From assembly GCF_001043915.1 (NCBI RefSeq), contig NZ_LABX01000051.1, positions 1 to 62,197 of the forward strand: 62,197 bases of DNA, read 5' to 3'. The DNA comes from Methylobacterium aquaticum. GTDB taxonomy: Bacteria; Pseudomonadota; Alphaproteobacteria; Rhizobiales; Beijerinckiaceae. Both the position numbers and the translations under genes were made by a program. The notes below the pieces were generated by a model. That model was given only the letters and a program-made list of their open reading frames with translations. It searched no databases and was not told the DNA's origin. Positions within the stretch are counted from its first letter, which is position 1. Each line of letters opens with the position of its first letter. Below are positions 23,135 to 33,720 of the stretch, piece by piece.

Positions 23135-25972
23135 ATGAACCTGAAACGGTCCTACCGCAGTCTCGTCGGTGGCGTCTGGGCGGGCGTGCTGACGACCTGC
23201 CTCGGCCTCGCCACGGTCACGGTCTGGAACGACAGCCGCGACTACGAGCGCACGATCCGCGATGCCCGCAGCACCGCCGAGGCGGTGGCGCAGGCGCTGG
23301 GCCAGGAGGCGAACCGCCTCGTCTCCTCCGTCGACATGCTGCTCAGCGCCGCCGCCGCCCGGGTCGATGCCCACACCTTCGGGGCGAGCCAGGTCTATAC
23401 CCGCCAGCTCCTGTCCGGCCTGATGGGCCACATCCCGGCGGTCATGGCCGTGCGGGTGCTCGACGGCACCACCAACAGCGCGCTGTTCGGCCAGGGCGGG
23501 GCGGTGGGCGGCGGGGGCCGGCCCACCGATGCCGACCTCGTCCGGGCCGCCCTGGCGGTGGGCCAGTCCGAACTGGCGATCGGCTGGCCGACCCGGATCG
23601 GGCCGGCCGATGCCTGGTTCGTCAGCGTCGCCCGCCTGGTGGTGCCGCGCCCGGGCGAGACGCCGCTCGTTGCGGTGGCCGATCTGTCGCTCACCGAATT
23701 GCAGCGGCTCTACGGCCGGCTCGACCTTGGGCCCAACGGCGCCATCGGGCTCCTGCGCAGCGACGGCGTGATCCTGGTGCGCCATCCCTACGTGCCCGAC
23801 AAGGTCGGCCGCAGCGTCGCCGGCGGCACCCTGATGCGGGCCGCCGCGGGGGCGGCCGGCGGCACCTTCGACGGCAGCGCCTCGCCGATCGACGGCGTGC
23901 CGCGTTACGGCAGCTTCCAGCGCGTCGCGGGCGCGCCGCTCCTCGTCACCACGGGCGTCTCGAAGGACGAGACCCTGGCGGCCTGGCGCGAAGGCGTGCG
24001 GCAGGACGCCGCGGTGGTGCTCGGCATCAGTACCGTCCTGGTCGGCCTCGGCTTCGGGCTGACCCGGGCCTTGATGCGCCATCGCGATCTCGAGGCGGAG
24101 GCCCGGCGCGCCGCCGGCATGCTCTCGGCCGGGGAGGCGCGCTACCGCCTGCTCGCCGAGAACACCAGCGAGCTGATCGTGCTCGCCCACGATGACGGCC
24201 GGCGCAGCTACGTCTCGCCGGCGGTGCGGCGCCTGCTCGGCTACACGCCGGAGGAGGCCGTGGCGATGCGCCTGCGCGATTGCCTCCACCGCGAGGACCT
24301 CGCCCTGCTGGTGACCCAGGCCCGCCGCCTCGCCGGCGGCGAGGCGCAGGTCAGCGTGGTCTGCCGCATCCGCCACCGCACCGGCGGCTGGGTCTGGGTC
24401 GAGGGGGCGTTCCGGCGCATCCCGGGGGCGGCCCCGGGCGAGCCCGCCATCATCGCGACCTTCCGGGACGTCGGCGAGCGCCAGCGCCACGCCCGTGCGC
24501 TGGAAGAGGCGCGGATCACCGCCGAGCGGGCGAGCCAGGCCAAGACCGACTTCCTGGCCTCGATGAGCCACGAGATCCGCACGCCGTTGAACGGCGTCAT
24601 CGGCTATGCCGACCTGCTGCTGGCCGACCGTACCCTGCCGGGCCGGCACCGGCGCTACGTCGACCGGATCGCCGCGGCGGGCGGAGCGCTGCTGACCGTC
24701 GTCGACGACATCCTCGACTTCTCGCGCATCGAGGCCGGCGGCATCGCGCTCGCCGAGGTGCCCTTCGCCCCCGCGGCGCTGGTCGACAACGCCGCCTCGA
24801 TCGTGCGCGGCCTGTCCGAGCCGAAGGGTCTCGCCCTCGACGTGGCCATCGATCCGGCGGTGCCGGACTGGGTCCGGGGCGATCCCGACCGGCTGCGCCA
24901 GATCCTGCTCAACCTCCTCAACAACGCCGTCAAGTTCACCCCCGCCGGCCGGGTCATGGTGCGGGTCGAGGCCGAGGGCGGGACGTTGCGTTTCTCGGTG
25001 ACCGACACCGGCATCGGCATCGCCCCTGAGCAGCACGGCCGCCTGTTCCAGCGCTTCAGCCAGGTCGACGGCTCGATCCGCCGGCAATATGGCGGCAGCG
25101 GGCTCGGTCTCGCGATCTGCAAGGGCCTGGTCGAGCTGATGGGCGGCACGATCGGCGTCGAGAGCCGGCCGGCTGCCGGCTCGACCTTCTGGTTCCGGGT
25201 GAGGCTGCCGGCCTGTCCGGCGCCGGTGGCGGAGGCCGCGGAGGGCCGGCCGGCGCCGGTGCGCCCGGCCCGCCTCCTCCTCGTCGAGGACGTGCTGATC
25301 AACCAGGACCTCGCCCGGGCGGTGCTGGAGTCCGAGGGCCACCACGTCGACGTCGCCGGGGACGGCGCGGCGGCGATCGAGGCGGTGCGGGCGCATCCCT
25401 ACGATCTCGTCCTGATGGACGTGCAGATGCCCGGCATGGACGGGATCACCGCCACCCGGACGATCCGCACCCTGCCGCCGCCGGTCGGCACCGTGCCGAT
25501 CGTCGCGATGACCGCCAACGTGCTGCCGGCCCAGCTCGAGACCTTCCGGGCCGCCGGCATGGACGGCCATGTCGGCAAGCCGTTCAAGCGTGCCGAGCTG
25601 GCCGCGGCGATCGCCCGGCACCGGGCCGATGGCGGCGCCTCCGTCGCGGTTCCGACGCTGGTCGATGTCGACGCCTTCGCGGAGGCCCGCACGCTGATGG
25701 GCCGGGAGCGGATCGACGGCTTGCTCGGCATGCTGGCGGCGGAGCTGGAGCAGCGCTTCCGCGCCCGCAGCGGCGACCGCGCCGGCCTCGCCCACGATGC
25801 CCACGCGATGATCTCGGCCGCGGGTCTCCTGGGCTTCACCGGCTTGTCCGATCTCTGCCGCGAGATCGAGGAAGCCTGCCTTGCCGGCGCCGACCTGCCG
25901 GACCTCCAGCGCCGGATCGAGGCGGCCCGGGTGGCGGCTTTGGCGCAGATCCAGACGTTGCGGGCGGCGTGA
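23135..25972 (+). CDS. Hybrid sensor histidine kinase with PAS, receiver and HPt domains
   Basis: A 945-residue membrane sensor. A transmembrane helix at ~10-30 and another at ~290-310 bracket a periplasmic sensor region of dCache/CHASE type. A PAS domain spans ~330-450. The HisKA phosphoacceptor is H479 ([15 protein letters not shown]), and the ATPase part has NNAVKF, DTGIGI and GGSGLGLAI. The receiver domain centres on D762 ([13 protein letters not shown]), and a C-terminal HPt has H890 ([13 protein letters not shown]). The kinase-receiver-HPt chain indicates a phosphorelay to an unlinked response regulator. It lies 140 bases after the DUF3830 gene and may sense its pathway's substrate (inference). 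Confidence 0.93.
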   Translation: MNLKRSYRSLVGGVWAGVLTTCLGLATVTVWNDSRDYERTIRDARSTAEAVAQALGQEANRLVSSVDMLLSAAAARVDAHTFGASQVYTRQLLSGLMGHIPAVMAVRVLDGTTNSALFGQGGAVGGGGRPTDADLVRAALAVGQSELAIGWPTRIGPADAWFVSVARLVVPRPGETPLVAVADLSLTELQRLYGRLDLGPNGAIGLLRSDGVILVRHPYVPDKVGRSVAGGTLMRAAAGAAGGTFDGSASPIDGVPRYGSFQRVAGAPLLVTTGVSKDETLAAWREGVRQDAAVVLGISTVLVGLGFGLTRALMRHRDLEAEARRAAGMLSAGEARYRLLAENTSELIVLAHDDGRRSYVSPAVRRLLGYTPEEAVAMRLRDCLHREDLALLVTQARRLAGGEAQVSVVCRIRHRTGGWVWVEGAFRRIPGAAPGEPAIIATFRDVGERQRHARALEEARITAERASQAKTDFLASMSHEIRTPLNGVIGYADLLLADRTLPGRHRRYVDRIAAAGGALLTVVDDILDFSRIEAGGIALAEVPFAPAALVDNAASIVRGLSEPKGLALDVAIDPAVPDWVRGDPDRLRQILLNLLNNAVKFTPAGRVMVRVEAEGGTLRFSVTDTGIGIAPEQHGRLFQRFSQVDGSIRRQYGGSGLGLAICKGLVELMGGTIGVESRPAAGSTFWFRVRLPACPAPVAEAAEGRPAPVRPARLLLVEDVLINQDLARAVLESEGHHVDVAGDGAAAIEAVRAHPYDLVLMDVQMPGMDGITATRTIRTLPPPVGTVPIVAMTANVLPAQLETFRAAGMDGHVGKPFKRAELAAAIARHRADGGASVAVPTLVDVDAFAEARTLMGRERIDGLLGMLAAELEQRFRARSGDRAGLAHDAHAMISAAGLLGFTGLSDLCREIEEACLAGADLPDLQRRIEAARVAALAQIQTLRAA

Positions 25973-25983
25973 GGGGGACGCTC

Positions 25984-26024
25984 CATCCCACGCGCGACCT
26001 CAGGATGAGGCTGAGGGTGGGATG
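25984..26024. terminator. Bidirectional hairpin containing the CCTCAGGATGAGG motif
   Basis: CATCCCAC (25984-25991) pairs with GTGGGATG (26017-26024), enclosing a second hairpin CCTCA-GGA-TGAGG. It sits between the converging kinase and BKACE stop codons. The inner motif recurs at 47134-47150 and 55029-55040. Confidence 0.6.
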
Positions 26025-26063
26025 ACATGGTTCGGATCGGCCGGATTGCCGTTTGGACAGCGC

Positions 26064-26963
26064 TCAACGCCGTGAGCCGGGCGTAACGGCTTCATCCCGC
26101 AAAGCCAGATCCCGCCGCACCGCCTCAGCTCCCACCACCGTCCCGCCTGACGCCTCGATCGCCTGCCGCGCCGCCGCGACCCAGGCCCGGTTGCCCTGCG
26201 GGCTGCCCCACGGCGCATCCTCCAGCCCCACCCGCACATGGCCGCCCCGCGAGACCGCCGCCGGGACCAGCGGCAGGATGTCGACGCCGAGGCCCGCCAC
26301 CATCCAGGGCGCGCCCGGCGCGCATTCGGCGAGCAGCGCCAGATGGGCATCGAGATAGCCCGGCCGCGGCGGAAAACCCCAGGCGAACTCGTCCGAGAAC
26401 ATGAAGCGGTAGACCGGCACCGGCGGGCGCGGCTCCAGGGCGGCGAGGGCGGCGCCCAGGCGGGTGAAGCCCGGCTCGTAGATGGCGTAGCCGGGGCGGA
26501 TGCGGTGGGTGCGGGCGATGCGCAGGCCCTCGCGGATATCGGCCATCGGGTTCTGGTAGAGGAAGCCGCTGTCCTCGGCCGAGACCTCGTCGTAGCGCAG
26601 GAAGGTGGTCGAGCCCGGGTCGCACACCGCCCACTCGATCAGGCCGCGCCGGGCCAGCTCCTCGGTATGGGCGTAGCGGATCGCCGCGCTCGCGGCATAG
26701 TCCGAGCCGGCGAGCGGGATCGTCGGGTAGACGATCACGTCGGCCTTCGCCCGGATGCCCTCGATGATGCGGGCATAGGTCTCCCAGGCGTCGTTCTGGC
26801 GCCCGGTCTCGGGGTCGTAGGCGTGGACGTGGATGATTGCCGCCCCTTCCGCCACCGCGGCGAGCCCGTCCGCCACCACCTCGTCGACGGTGATCGGGAT
26901 GCCGGGCTGGCGCTCGCGCCCCCACGGCCCGTTCAGGGCCGCCTCGATCCAGATCTCCGCCAT
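26064..26963 (-). CDS. BKACE-family (DUF849) beta-keto acid cleavage enzyme
   Basis: A 299-residue TIM-barrel enzyme of the beta-keto acid cleavage family, which condenses a beta-keto acid with acetyl-CoA to acetoacetate and a CoA ester. Signatures: IEAALNGPWGRE, IIHVHAYDPETGRQ (the two zinc His), YPTIPLAGSD, GSTTFLRYDE and VAGLGVDILPL with HVRVGLEDA. The ATG at 26961-26963 follows GGGAGG. Substrate is unassigned: the family covers 3-keto-5-aminohexanoate and many others. It lies divergent from the formamidase gene and convergent with the kinase. Confidence 0.88.
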   Translation of the reverse strand: MAEIWIEAALNGPWGRERQPGIPITVDEVVADGLAAVAEGAAIIHVHAYDPETGRQNDAWETYARIIEGIRAKADVIVYPTIPLAGSDYAASAAIRYAHTEELARRGLIEWAVCDPGSTTFLRYDEVSAEDSGFLYQNPMADIREGLRIARTHRIRPGYAIYEPGFTRLGAALAALEPRPPVPVYRFMFSDEFAWGFPPRPGYLDAHLALLAECAPGAPWMVAGLGVDILPLVPAAVSRGGHVRVGLEDAPWGSPQGNRAWVAAARQAIEASGGTVVGAEAVRRDLALRDEAVTPGSRR

Positions 26964-27085
26964 CCGTGCCTCCCGTGTCGTTGCGGGCATCATGCGCCGG
27001 ACGCCTGGCGCTGTCTTCCGGGTCGGCTCGGCTCTTGCACGCGGCTCTTGCAAGCGCTGATGCGCGACTGTCCCGGGAGGCTCCC

Positions 27086-28036
27086 ATGCCGACGCACCAC
27101 GAGATCCCCGCCACGCCCGACACGATGGTGCTGGGCTATTTCGACGCCGCGCTGCCGCCGGTGCTGACGGTGGAATCCGGCGACACCGTCACGCTGCATT
27201 CCCACCCGGCCGGCGGGCGGGCCTCGCTCCATCCCGATCCCGCCCGCCACCCGGCCGATTACCTCGCGGCCCTCGACGCGCTCTCGCCCGGCCTCGGCCC
27301 GCACTTCGTCACCGGGCCGGTCCATGTCCGCGGCGCGATGCCGGGCGACGTGCTCCAGGTTGACATCCTCGATCTGCAAGTCCGGATGGATTGGGGTTTC
27401 GTGGCGATCCTGCCGCTCCTCGGCACGCTCCCGGACGAGTTCACGGACTACGAGACCATCCACCCGGACATCGACGTCGGCCGCGGCGTCGCGGTGCTGC
27501 CCTGGGGCACGGAACTGCCGCTCGACCCGTTCTTCGGCATCCTCGCCACCGCCCCGCCGCCGGCCTGGGGGCGGGTGACCTCGCCGGTGCCGCGCCGCTT
27601 CGGCGGCAACATGGACAACAAGGAGCTGAAGGCCGGCACCACCCTCTACCTGCCGGTCTTCACCGAGGGCGCGGGGTTCTATGCCGGCGACGGCCACGGC
27701 GTGCAGGGCGACGGCGAGGTCTGCATCACGGCGCTCGAAACAGGCCTCACCGGCACGTTCCGGCTGACGATCCGCAAGGACCTGTCCTTCGACTGGCCCT
27801 TCGCCGAGACCCCGACCGACCTGATGGCGATCGGCCTGCACGAGAGCCTGGACGAGGCGATGCGCCAGGCGGTCCGCGAGATGATCCGCCACGTCTGTGC
27901 CCGCACCGGGCTCACCCGCAACCAGGCCTACATGCTGTGCTCGCTGGCCGGCAACCTGCGCATCACCCAGACGGTGGACGGCAACAAGGGCGTGCACATG
28001 CTGCTGCCGAAAAGCGCGCTTGCCGGAGTATCGTGA
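27086..28036 (+). CDS. Acetamidase/formamidase family protein
   Basis: A 316-residue FmdA_AmdA-family hydrolase that releases ammonia from short amides. Motifs: VLTVESGDTVTLHS, GPVHVRGAMPGDVLQVDILD, PRRFGGNMDNKELKAGTTLYLPV, GDGHGVQGDGEVCITALET and YMLCSLAGNLRITQTVDGNKGVH. Start ATG at 27086 follows GGGAGG; the longer frame upstream is not protein-like. It is followed after four bases by the flavin reductase gene, so the two are one unit. The true substrate could be another amide from this catabolic region. Confidence 0.9.
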   Translation: MPTHHEIPATPDTMVLGYFDAALPPVLTVESGDTVTLHSHPAGGRASLHPDPARHPADYLAALDALSPGLGPHFVTGPVHVRGAMPGDVLQVDILDLQVRMDWGFVAILPLLGTLPDEFTDYETIHPDIDVGRGVAVLPWGTELPLDPFFGILATAPPPAWGRVTSPVPRRFGGNMDNKELKAGTTLYLPVFTEGAGFYAGDGHGVQGDGEVCITALETGLTGTFRLTIRKDLSFDWPFAETPTDLMAIGLHESLDEAMRQAVREMIRHVCARTGLTRNQAYMLCSLAGNLRITQTVDGNKGVHMLLPKSALAGVS

Positions 28037-28040
28037 GCGC

Positions 28041-28673
28041 ATGGACCTGCGCTTCGACGACCTCCCGCCCCGCGACCGCTACCGCCTGCTCACCGCTCTG
28101 GTGACCCCGCGGCCGATCGCCCTCGTGACCACCCGCTCGGGCACCGGCACCGACAATGCGGCGCCGATCAGCTTCTTCCAGGTCCTCGCCGAGGAACCGC
28201 CGATCGTGGCCCTCAGCTTCAACCTGCGCTCCGACGGGACCCTGAAGGACACGGCCGTCAACATCGCCGAGACGGGCGAGTTCGTGGTCAACCTCGTCGA
28301 CGAGGGGCTGGTCGCAGGCATGACCATCTGCGCCGCCGAGTTCCCGCCCGGCGAGAGCGAGATCCCGGCTTCGGGGCTGACCCTTCTCCCCTGCACCGGC
28401 GTGGCGCCGGGGCGGATCGCCGAGGCGCCGGCGAGCCTCGGCTGCCGCACCCATACGGTGCTCGACCTCTCGCCCGAGCGCCGGATCGTGCTCGGGCAGG
28501 TCGTGTCGCTGCACGCCCGCGACGGCCTCTTCACCCCGGACGGGCGCCACCTGCGCGAAAACGCCTTCCTGCCGGTGGGCCGGCTCTACGGCGACCTCTA
28601 CGTCCGCACCGGGGACCGCTTCGCGGTGCCCCGGGTCACGGTCGCGGAGGCGCGAGGCGGAATCACGCCCTGA
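28041..28673 (+). CDS. Flavin reductase-like domain protein
   Basis: A 210-residue protein of the FMN-binding split-barrel, flavin-reductase-like group: LVTPRPIALVTTRS, NAAPISFFQVLAEEPPIVALSF, KDTAVNIAETGEFVVNLVDE. This opening (TPRPIALVTT) is typical of the stand-alone DUF-type subgroup rather than the RutF/HpaC reductases. It may reduce FMN for a monooxygenase, but no oxygenase is next to it. Coupled closely to the formamidase gene; its 3' end overlaps the RraA-like gene (opposite strand) by 11 bases. Confidence 0.85.
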   Translation: MDLRFDDLPPRDRYRLLTALVTPRPIALVTTRSGTGTDNAAPISFFQVLAEEPPIVALSFNLRSDGTLKDTAVNIAETGEFVVNLVDEGLVAGMTICAAEFPPGESEIPASGLTLLPCTGVAPGRIAEAPASLGCRTHTVLDLSPERRIVLGQVVSLHARDGLFTPDGRHLRENAFLPVGRLYGDLYVRTGDRFAVPRVTVAEARGGITP

Positions 28674-29334
28674 CCGCGTCCGGCACCCCGAACACCGCCA
28701 GCGTCGTCTCACCGGCCGACAGGCGCTTCTCCCAGCCGATCTCGGCGTGCGCCCGCTCCTCGGCCCGGGCGATCAGGCCCTCGGCGGCATCCCGCGGGAT
28801 CACCACGACGCCGTCGTCGTCGCCGAGGATCAGATCGCGGGGATGGATGTTTGCGCCGCCGATCGTCGCCGGGGCGTCGACGGTGCCGCCCTCCTTCGAG
28901 GCCGGGCCGCGGGCGGTGACGTGGCGGGTGAACACCGCAAAATCGCTCCAGCCGCCGAGGATGCCGGTGTCGCGCACCGCCCCGTCGGCGACGAGGCCGA
29001 CGATGCCCTTGCGCCGCGCCGCGGTCGACAGCAGGTCGCCGATCATCGCGACGTCGCTCCGCCCCCCGGCATCGATCACCACCACGTCGCCGGCCTGCGC
29101 CACCGCGATGGCGTGGTGGACGGCGCCGTAATCCTTCGGGTCGCAGACGGCGGTGACGGCGCTGCCGATGAGCGCCGGGCCCCCGGCGATGCGCCGCAGC
29201 GGCCGGATCGCCGGATCGACCTGGCTGCGGCCCTCCAGCAGATCGACCACCACCGCCACCGGCACGGCGGAAAAGCGCGCGATCAGCTCGGCGGAGAGGC
29301 GGGGCGGGGTCTCGGCGATGATGCGGGTCGGCAT
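28663..29334 (-). CDS. RraA-like / HMG-CHA aldolase family protein
   Basis: A 223-residue protein with the family core GDVVVIDAGGRSDVAMIGDLLSTAA, GIVGLVADGAVRDT, ANIHPRDLILGDDDGVVVIP and an active-site R/D pair. The family contains 4-hydroxy-4-methyl-2-oxoglutarate aldolase and oxaloacetate decarboxylase as well as RraA regulators of RNase E. Catabolic context favours an aldolase or decarboxylase role. The ATG at 29332-29334 has GAGGAACGCC before it. It diverges from the SDR gene across 130 bases. Confidence 0.87.
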   Translation of the reverse strand: MPTRIIAETPPRLSAELIARFSAVPVAVVVDLLEGRSQVDPAIRPLRRIAGGPALIGSAVTAVCDPKDYGAVHHAIAVAQAGDVVVIDAGGRSDVAMIGDLLSTAARRKGIVGLVADGAVRDTGILGGWSDFAVFTRHVTARGPASKEGGTVDAPATIGGANIHPRDLILGDDDGVVVIPRDAAEGLIARAEERAHAEIGWEKRLSAGETTLAVFGVPDAVRA

Positions 29335-29464
29335 GGCGTTCCTCGATGAAGGGCCGTCTTCGCTTTGCGGCCGGTCTCCGATCTCTATAGGCTGTGCCGT
29401 AACGCGCCGACAGGCGCGAGGACGACATGGCTCCCCAAGGAAGGGGGCTCACGGGAGGATCGAC

Positions 29465-30283
29465 ATGGCGGAGGGCGGGAGCGCCCCGGGCTCGCGGCGG
29501 CTCGAGGGCAAGGTGGCGCTGCTGTTCGGCGCCGGCTCGGCGGGACCGGGCTGGGGCAACGGCAAGGCCGCGGCGGTGACCTTCGCGCGCCACGGCGCCC
29601 GGGTGGTCTGCGTCGACCTGCGGCGCGACGCGGCGGAGGAAACCGCCGAGATCATCCGCCGCGAGGACGGCGCCGCCACGGCCGCCGCCTGCGACGCCAC
29701 CAACTCGGAGGCGGTCGCGGCCCTCGTCGCCGAGGTCATGGCCGCGCAAGGGCGCATCGACGTGCTGCACAACAACGTCGGCTACGCGCAGATGGGCGGC
29801 CCGGTCGAATTGAGCGAGGCCGACTGGCACCGCACCCTCGACCTCAACCTGACCACCTGCTTCCTCGCCTGCAAGCACGTGCTGCCGCACATGCTGGCGC
29901 AGCGCGCCGGCAGCATCATCAACATCTCGTCGGCAGCGGCGATCCGCTATACCGGCTATCCGTATGCCGCCTACTACGCGGCCAAGGCCGCGGTGAACAA
30001 CTTCACCTTAGGCTTGGCGCTGCAATACGCGAAGGACGGCATCCGGGCGAACGCGATCATGCCCGGTTTGATGAACACGCCGCTGATCCACCAGCAGATC
30101 TCCGGCCAGTACCGGGACCCGGACGAGATGGTGCGGGCCCGCGACGCCGCCTGCCCGATGGGCCGGATGGGCACCGCCTGGGACGTCGCCAACGCCGCCC
30201 TGTTCCTCGCCTCCGACGAGGCCGCCTACATCACCGGCGTGGCGCTCCCCGTCGATGGCGGCCTGACCGGGAGGATCGCGTGA
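29465..30283 (+). CDS. Short-chain dehydrogenase/reductase
   Basis: A 272-residue SDR oxidoreductase. The cofactor motif is unusual, GAGSAGPGWGNGKAAA, with extra residues relative to the common T-G-x3-G-x-G. HNNVGYAQ, INISSAAAIRYTGYPYAAYYAAKAA (catalytic Ser, Tyr, Lys) and VDGGLTGR are present. The ATG at 29465 follows GGGAGGATCGAC. Its stop overlaps the GTG of the hydratase gene (GTGA). Substrate unknown; likely oxidises a hydroxy acid or alcohol in the same catabolic route. Confidence 0.9.
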   Translation: MAEGGSAPGSRRLEGKVALLFGAGSAGPGWGNGKAAAVTFARHGARVVCVDLRRDAAEETAEIIRREDGAATAAACDATNSEAVAALVAEVMAAQGRIDVLHNNVGYAQMGGPVELSEADWHRTLDLNLTTCFLACKHVLPHMLAQRAGSIINISSAAAIRYTGYPYAAYYAAKAAVNNFTLGLALQYAKDGIRANAIMPGLMNTPLIHQQISGQYRDPDEMVRARDAACPMGRMGTAWDVANAALFLASDEAAYITGVALPVDGGLTGRIA

Positions 30284-31059
30284 CGCTTCAAGCCGCCTCC
30301 GACCTGCTCTGGCGCCACTGGCGGGAGGGACGGCTGCTCGCCGCCCTGCCGCCGGACCTCGCGCCCGCCGACCGCGCCACCGCCTACCGGATCCAGGCCC
30401 TGCTGGAGCCGCGCAGCGCTGAACCCCTCTATGGCTGGAAGATCGCCGCGACGAGTCTCGCCGGCCAGCGCCATATCGGTGCCGACGGGCCGCTCGCCGG
30501 GCGGCTGCTCGCCGAGCAGGTGCTGTCGGCGGAGGATGTGGTGCCTCTCGCCGGCAACCAGATGCGGGTGGCCGAGCCCGAGGTGGCGTTCCGCATCGGC
30601 GCCGACCTGCCGCCTCGCCCTCAGCCCTACACGGTCGACGAGGTGATGGCGGCGGTGGAGACGGCCCATCCGGCGATCGAGTTTCCGGATTCGCGCCTCG
30701 ACGCCTTCGAGAGGGCAGGGGAGGCGGCCCTGATCGCCGACAATGCCTGCGCCCACCTCTTCGTCCTCGGCCCCCCGGCGCCGGAGGGCTGGCGTAGCCT
30801 CGACCTCGCCGCCATGCCGACCCGGATCGCCGCGGATGGCCGCGAGCCCTACCACGGCCGCGGCGGCAATGCCCTCGACGACCCGCGGCTCGCGCTCACC
30901 TGGCTCGCCAACGCGCTGTCGGGGCAGGGGATCACCCTGCGCCGGGGGCAGGTCGTGACCACCGGCACCACCACGGTGCCGCTGCCGATCCAGGCGGGAG
31001 ACGTGGTGCGGGCGGAACTGGGGGACCTCGGCGAACTGACGGTGCGGGTCGGCGCGTAG
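30280..31059 (+). CDS. 2-keto-4-pentenoate hydratase (MhpD family)
   Basis: A 259-residue protein of the hydratase/decarboxylase group in the fumarylacetoacetase superfamily: ATAYRIQALLE, GWKIAATS, RVAEPEVAFRIG with the metal-binding Glu pair, AHPAIEFPDSRL, LTWLANALSGQG and VVTTGTTTVPLPI. Such enzymes hydrate 2-hydroxypenta-2,4-dienoate to 4-hydroxy-2-oxopentanoate or catalyse related steps. Translation is coupled to the SDR gene. A second paralogue lies at 52453-53217. Confidence 0.9.
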   Translation: MTLQAASDLLWRHWREGRLLAALPPDLAPADRATAYRIQALLEPRSAEPLYGWKIAATSLAGQRHIGADGPLAGRLLAEQVLSAEDVVPLAGNQMRVAEPEVAFRIGADLPPRPQPYTVDEVMAAVETAHPAIEFPDSRLDAFERAGEAALIADNACAHLFVLGPPAPEGWRSLDLAAMPTRIAADGREPYHGRGGNALDDPRLALTWLANALSGQGITLRRGQVVTTGTTTVPLPIQAGDVVRAELGDLGELTVRVGA

Positions 31060-31220
31060 CCTCGTCCTCCAGAAGCGACGGCCGGCTTCGCGATCGGGAG
31101 CCGTGGACAGCGAACGGCCCGCCATCCCGCCTCGGAACCTCACCATATAGCGAAGGGGCGGATCGGGCTGTCCCCTCCGCTCCCTTCGCCTGCAATCGCC
31201 TTGACAGGAGTGGCTGCCGC

Positions 31221-33602
31221 TCAGGCCGCCTTCACCCCTTCCAGGAACACCGCCACCTCACGCTCCAATTCGCCAGCATAGCGCCCGAGCCGATCCGCCG
31301 CACCGAGCACCTCCGCAGCGGCCGCCCCCGTGCTGCCGGCCTCGCGCTGCACCGCCACGATGCCGGTCGTCACGGCTTGCGTGCCTTGCGCTGCGTGCTG
31401 GACGTTGCGGGCGATCTCCTGGGTCGCCGTGCCCTGCTGGTCGACGGCGCCGGCCACGCCCTCGGCGATCTCCGACATCCGCTCGATCACCCCCGAAATG
31501 TCCTGGATCGCCTGCACGACCCCGCCGGTCGTCTCCTGGATGTGGCCGATCTGCTGGGCGATCTCGGCGGTGGCCCGGCTGGTCTGGTTTGCCAGTTCCT
31601 TCACCTCGGCGGCGACGACCGCAAAGCCCCGGCCGGCCTCGCCGGCCCGGGCCGCCTCGATCGTGGCGTTGAGCGCCAGCAGGTTGGTCTGGCCGGCGAT
31701 CGAGGAGATCAGCGCCACGATGTCGCCGATCTGATCGGCGGATTTCACCAGGCGCCGCACCGTCTCGTCGGTCCGGCGCGCCTGATCGACGGCGTCGCGG
31801 GCGATGTCCGAGGATTGCGCCACCTGGGCGGCGATGCCGCCGATCGAGACCGACAGTTCCTCGCTCGCCGCCGCCACCATCTGGACGTTGGCGAGCGTCT
31901 GCTCGGCGGCACCCGCCACCTCGGCCGAGCGGCCGTTGGTGGTCTCGGCGGCCTGGGTCATGGTCCGGGCGGTCGCCTCCATGCCGGCGGCGGCTTCCCC
32001 TAAGGTCTCGGTCATCGCCACCACGTTGGCCTCGAAGGCGCGGGTCACGGCTTCGAGGCGCGCGGCCCGTTCCGCCTTGGCGGCGGCTTCCGCCGCGGCG
32101 GTCCGGTCGGCCTCGTCCTTGGCGACCAGCGCCTCGCGGAACACCCGCACGGTGCCCGCCATGGCGCCGATCTCGTCGCGGCGTCCCTGGGCCGGAACCG
32201 CGGTATCAAGGTCGCCGCCGGCGAGCGCCCGCATGGCGCCCGAGAGCTGGTCGATCGGCCGGGTGATGCCGCGCCCGATCAGGAGGGCCAGGGCCGCCCC
32301 GATGGCGCAGGCGAGCGCCACGCCGCCGGCGAGCAGCCACAGGGCCCGGTCGCGCTCGGCGGCGAGCTGGGACAATTCGCCCGCGCCAATCCCCTGCGCG
32401 GCCGAGACCAGCTCGCCCGAGCGCCGGTCGAGATCGGCGAGGATCGTGGCCTGGGCCGCATTCGCCTTCACGATCTCCGGAATGCTGTCCTTGAACCCCT
32501 GGACCTTCTGGCTCAGGTCGCGCAGCACGGCCTGGGCCGCGGCGTCGATGTCACCGTAGAGGATCGTCTCCGCCAGGGTGATGAGGGCGGCGGCGGTCGC
32601 GTCGAGCGCCTTGGCGGCGTCGGCGTCCCGCGTCAGGATCACGCGCTGCTCGAGCATCTGCGCCTCCTTGGCGGCGGAAATCGCCTTGCCGCTGGCGATG
32701 AGCAGGCTCGTCGCCGAGGCGACCTTGTCCTGCTGCTCGCGCAGCGTGACCTGGGCGGCGGTCTGGGCGTTGTTCTGCGCCTGCTCGACCTGCCGCAGGC
32801 CGACGATCAGGCCCCCGAACAGCGGCGCCAGATCCTCCGACCGCTCCGCTTTCCCGCCCGGCCCGATGGGCATGTCGAGTTTGGCGCGGTATCCCTCCAG
32901 CGCCGTCAGGGCCGGCGCGACGGCGTCGAGCGAGGTCATGGCGCCGACACGGCGCAGCAGCACCGCGACCGAATTGATCTTCGATTGCAGTTCGAGCGCC
33001 CCGTCATCGCCCTCGCCCGAGAGATAGCCGACCTGGAGAACCTGCATTTCGAGGGCTGAGCGGATCGCGAAGGCGACCACGACGGCGGTGCTGGTGGCGG
33101 TCTTCTGGTCGGCCAGCGCCTTGTCGAGGGCCTTGCCGGCCTCGGCGAGCTGGCGCTCCTGGGCCGTGCCGATGCCGGCCACCGTCGTCTGCAACTCGGC
33201 GATCAGGGCGGCGTGGCGGTCCTGGAGGTTCCGCGTCGTCGCCTTCTGCGGGCCGAAGGCTTTCACGGCCGCCTCGAACCCGTCGATGGCGCTGACGATG
33301 GCGGTGGCGGCCGCGGCGGCCTGCGGGTCGTCCGCGAGACGGCCCGAGAAGGCACCGGAGCTCGCCCGCACCCGGCCGATCGCCGCCTTCAACGCATCGT
33401 CGCGGCGCGCATCGTCGCTCTTGAGGGCGCGGTCGGTGGCGAGGGCCAGATCCCCGATCTCGCCCGCGAGCAGCTGCGCGGCGTTGGCCGTATCGACCCG
33501 CCGCGCGAAGCCCGTCAGGCTGTGCCACCCGATCGCCGCGACCGCGACCGTCAGCAGGAGGATGAGACCGAACCCCCCGAACACGCGCGCCCTGATCGAC
33601 AT
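31221..33602 (-). CDS. Methyl-accepting chemotaxis protein
   Basis: A 793-residue transducer: N-terminal membrane helix (about 7-28), a long all-helical periplasmic region of about 380 residues, a second membrane helix ([23 protein letters not shown]), HAMP linker ([23 protein letters not shown]) and a cytoplasmic signalling coil with the tip [31 protein letters not shown]. The helical sensor is of 4HB/HBM type; ligand unknown. ATG 33602 is chosen because AAGGAG lies 10 bases upstream. It is alone, with no che genes nearby, so it feeds a remote chemotaxis array. Confidence 0.93.
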   Translation of the reverse strand: MSIRARVFGGFGLILLLTVAVAAIGWHSLTGFARRVDTANAAQLLAGEIGDLALATDRALKSDDARRDDALKAAIGRVRASSGAFSGRLADDPQAAAAATAIVSAIDGFEAAVKAFGPQKATTRNLQDRHAALIAELQTTVAGIGTAQERQLAEAGKALDKALADQKTATSTAVVVAFAIRSALEMQVLQVGYLSGEGDDGALELQSKINSVAVLLRRVGAMTSLDAVAPALTALEGYRAKLDMPIGPGGKAERSEDLAPLFGGLIVGLRQVEQAQNNAQTAAQVTLREQQDKVASATSLLIASGKAISAAKEAQMLEQRVILTRDADAAKALDATAAALITLAETILYGDIDAAAQAVLRDLSQKVQGFKDSIPEIVKANAAQATILADLDRRSGELVSAAQGIGAGELSQLAAERDRALWLLAGGVALACAIGAALALLIGRGITRPIDQLSGAMRALAGGDLDTAVPAQGRRDEIGAMAGTVRVFREALVAKDEADRTAAAEAAAKAERAARLEAVTRAFEANVVAMTETLGEAAAGMEATARTMTQAAETTNGRSAEVAGAAEQTLANVQMVAAASEELSVSIGGIAAQVAQSSDIARDAVDQARRTDETVRRLVKSADQIGDIVALISSIAGQTNLLALNATIEAARAGEAGRGFAVVAAEVKELANQTSRATAEIAQQIGHIQETTGGVVQAIQDISGVIERMSEIAEGVAGAVDQQGTATQEIARNVQHAAQGTQAVTTGIVAVQREAGSTGAAAAEVLGAADRLGRYAGELEREVAVFLEGVKAA

Positions 33603-33720
33603 GTCTTTGGTCTCCTTAACGCGGGCACAATGGCAGGGATGTCTGAAGCAATTCCTACTATAATGATGCAACCCGAGATTGTTTTAGCAGATTTTTGCTT
33701 TGTCTCCCCTTGTCCCAGGG

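Noticed and set aside
25984..26024. CRISPR-type repeat from the CTCAGGATGAGG motif
   Set aside because: Copies are tens of kilobases apart and not in an array with spacers.
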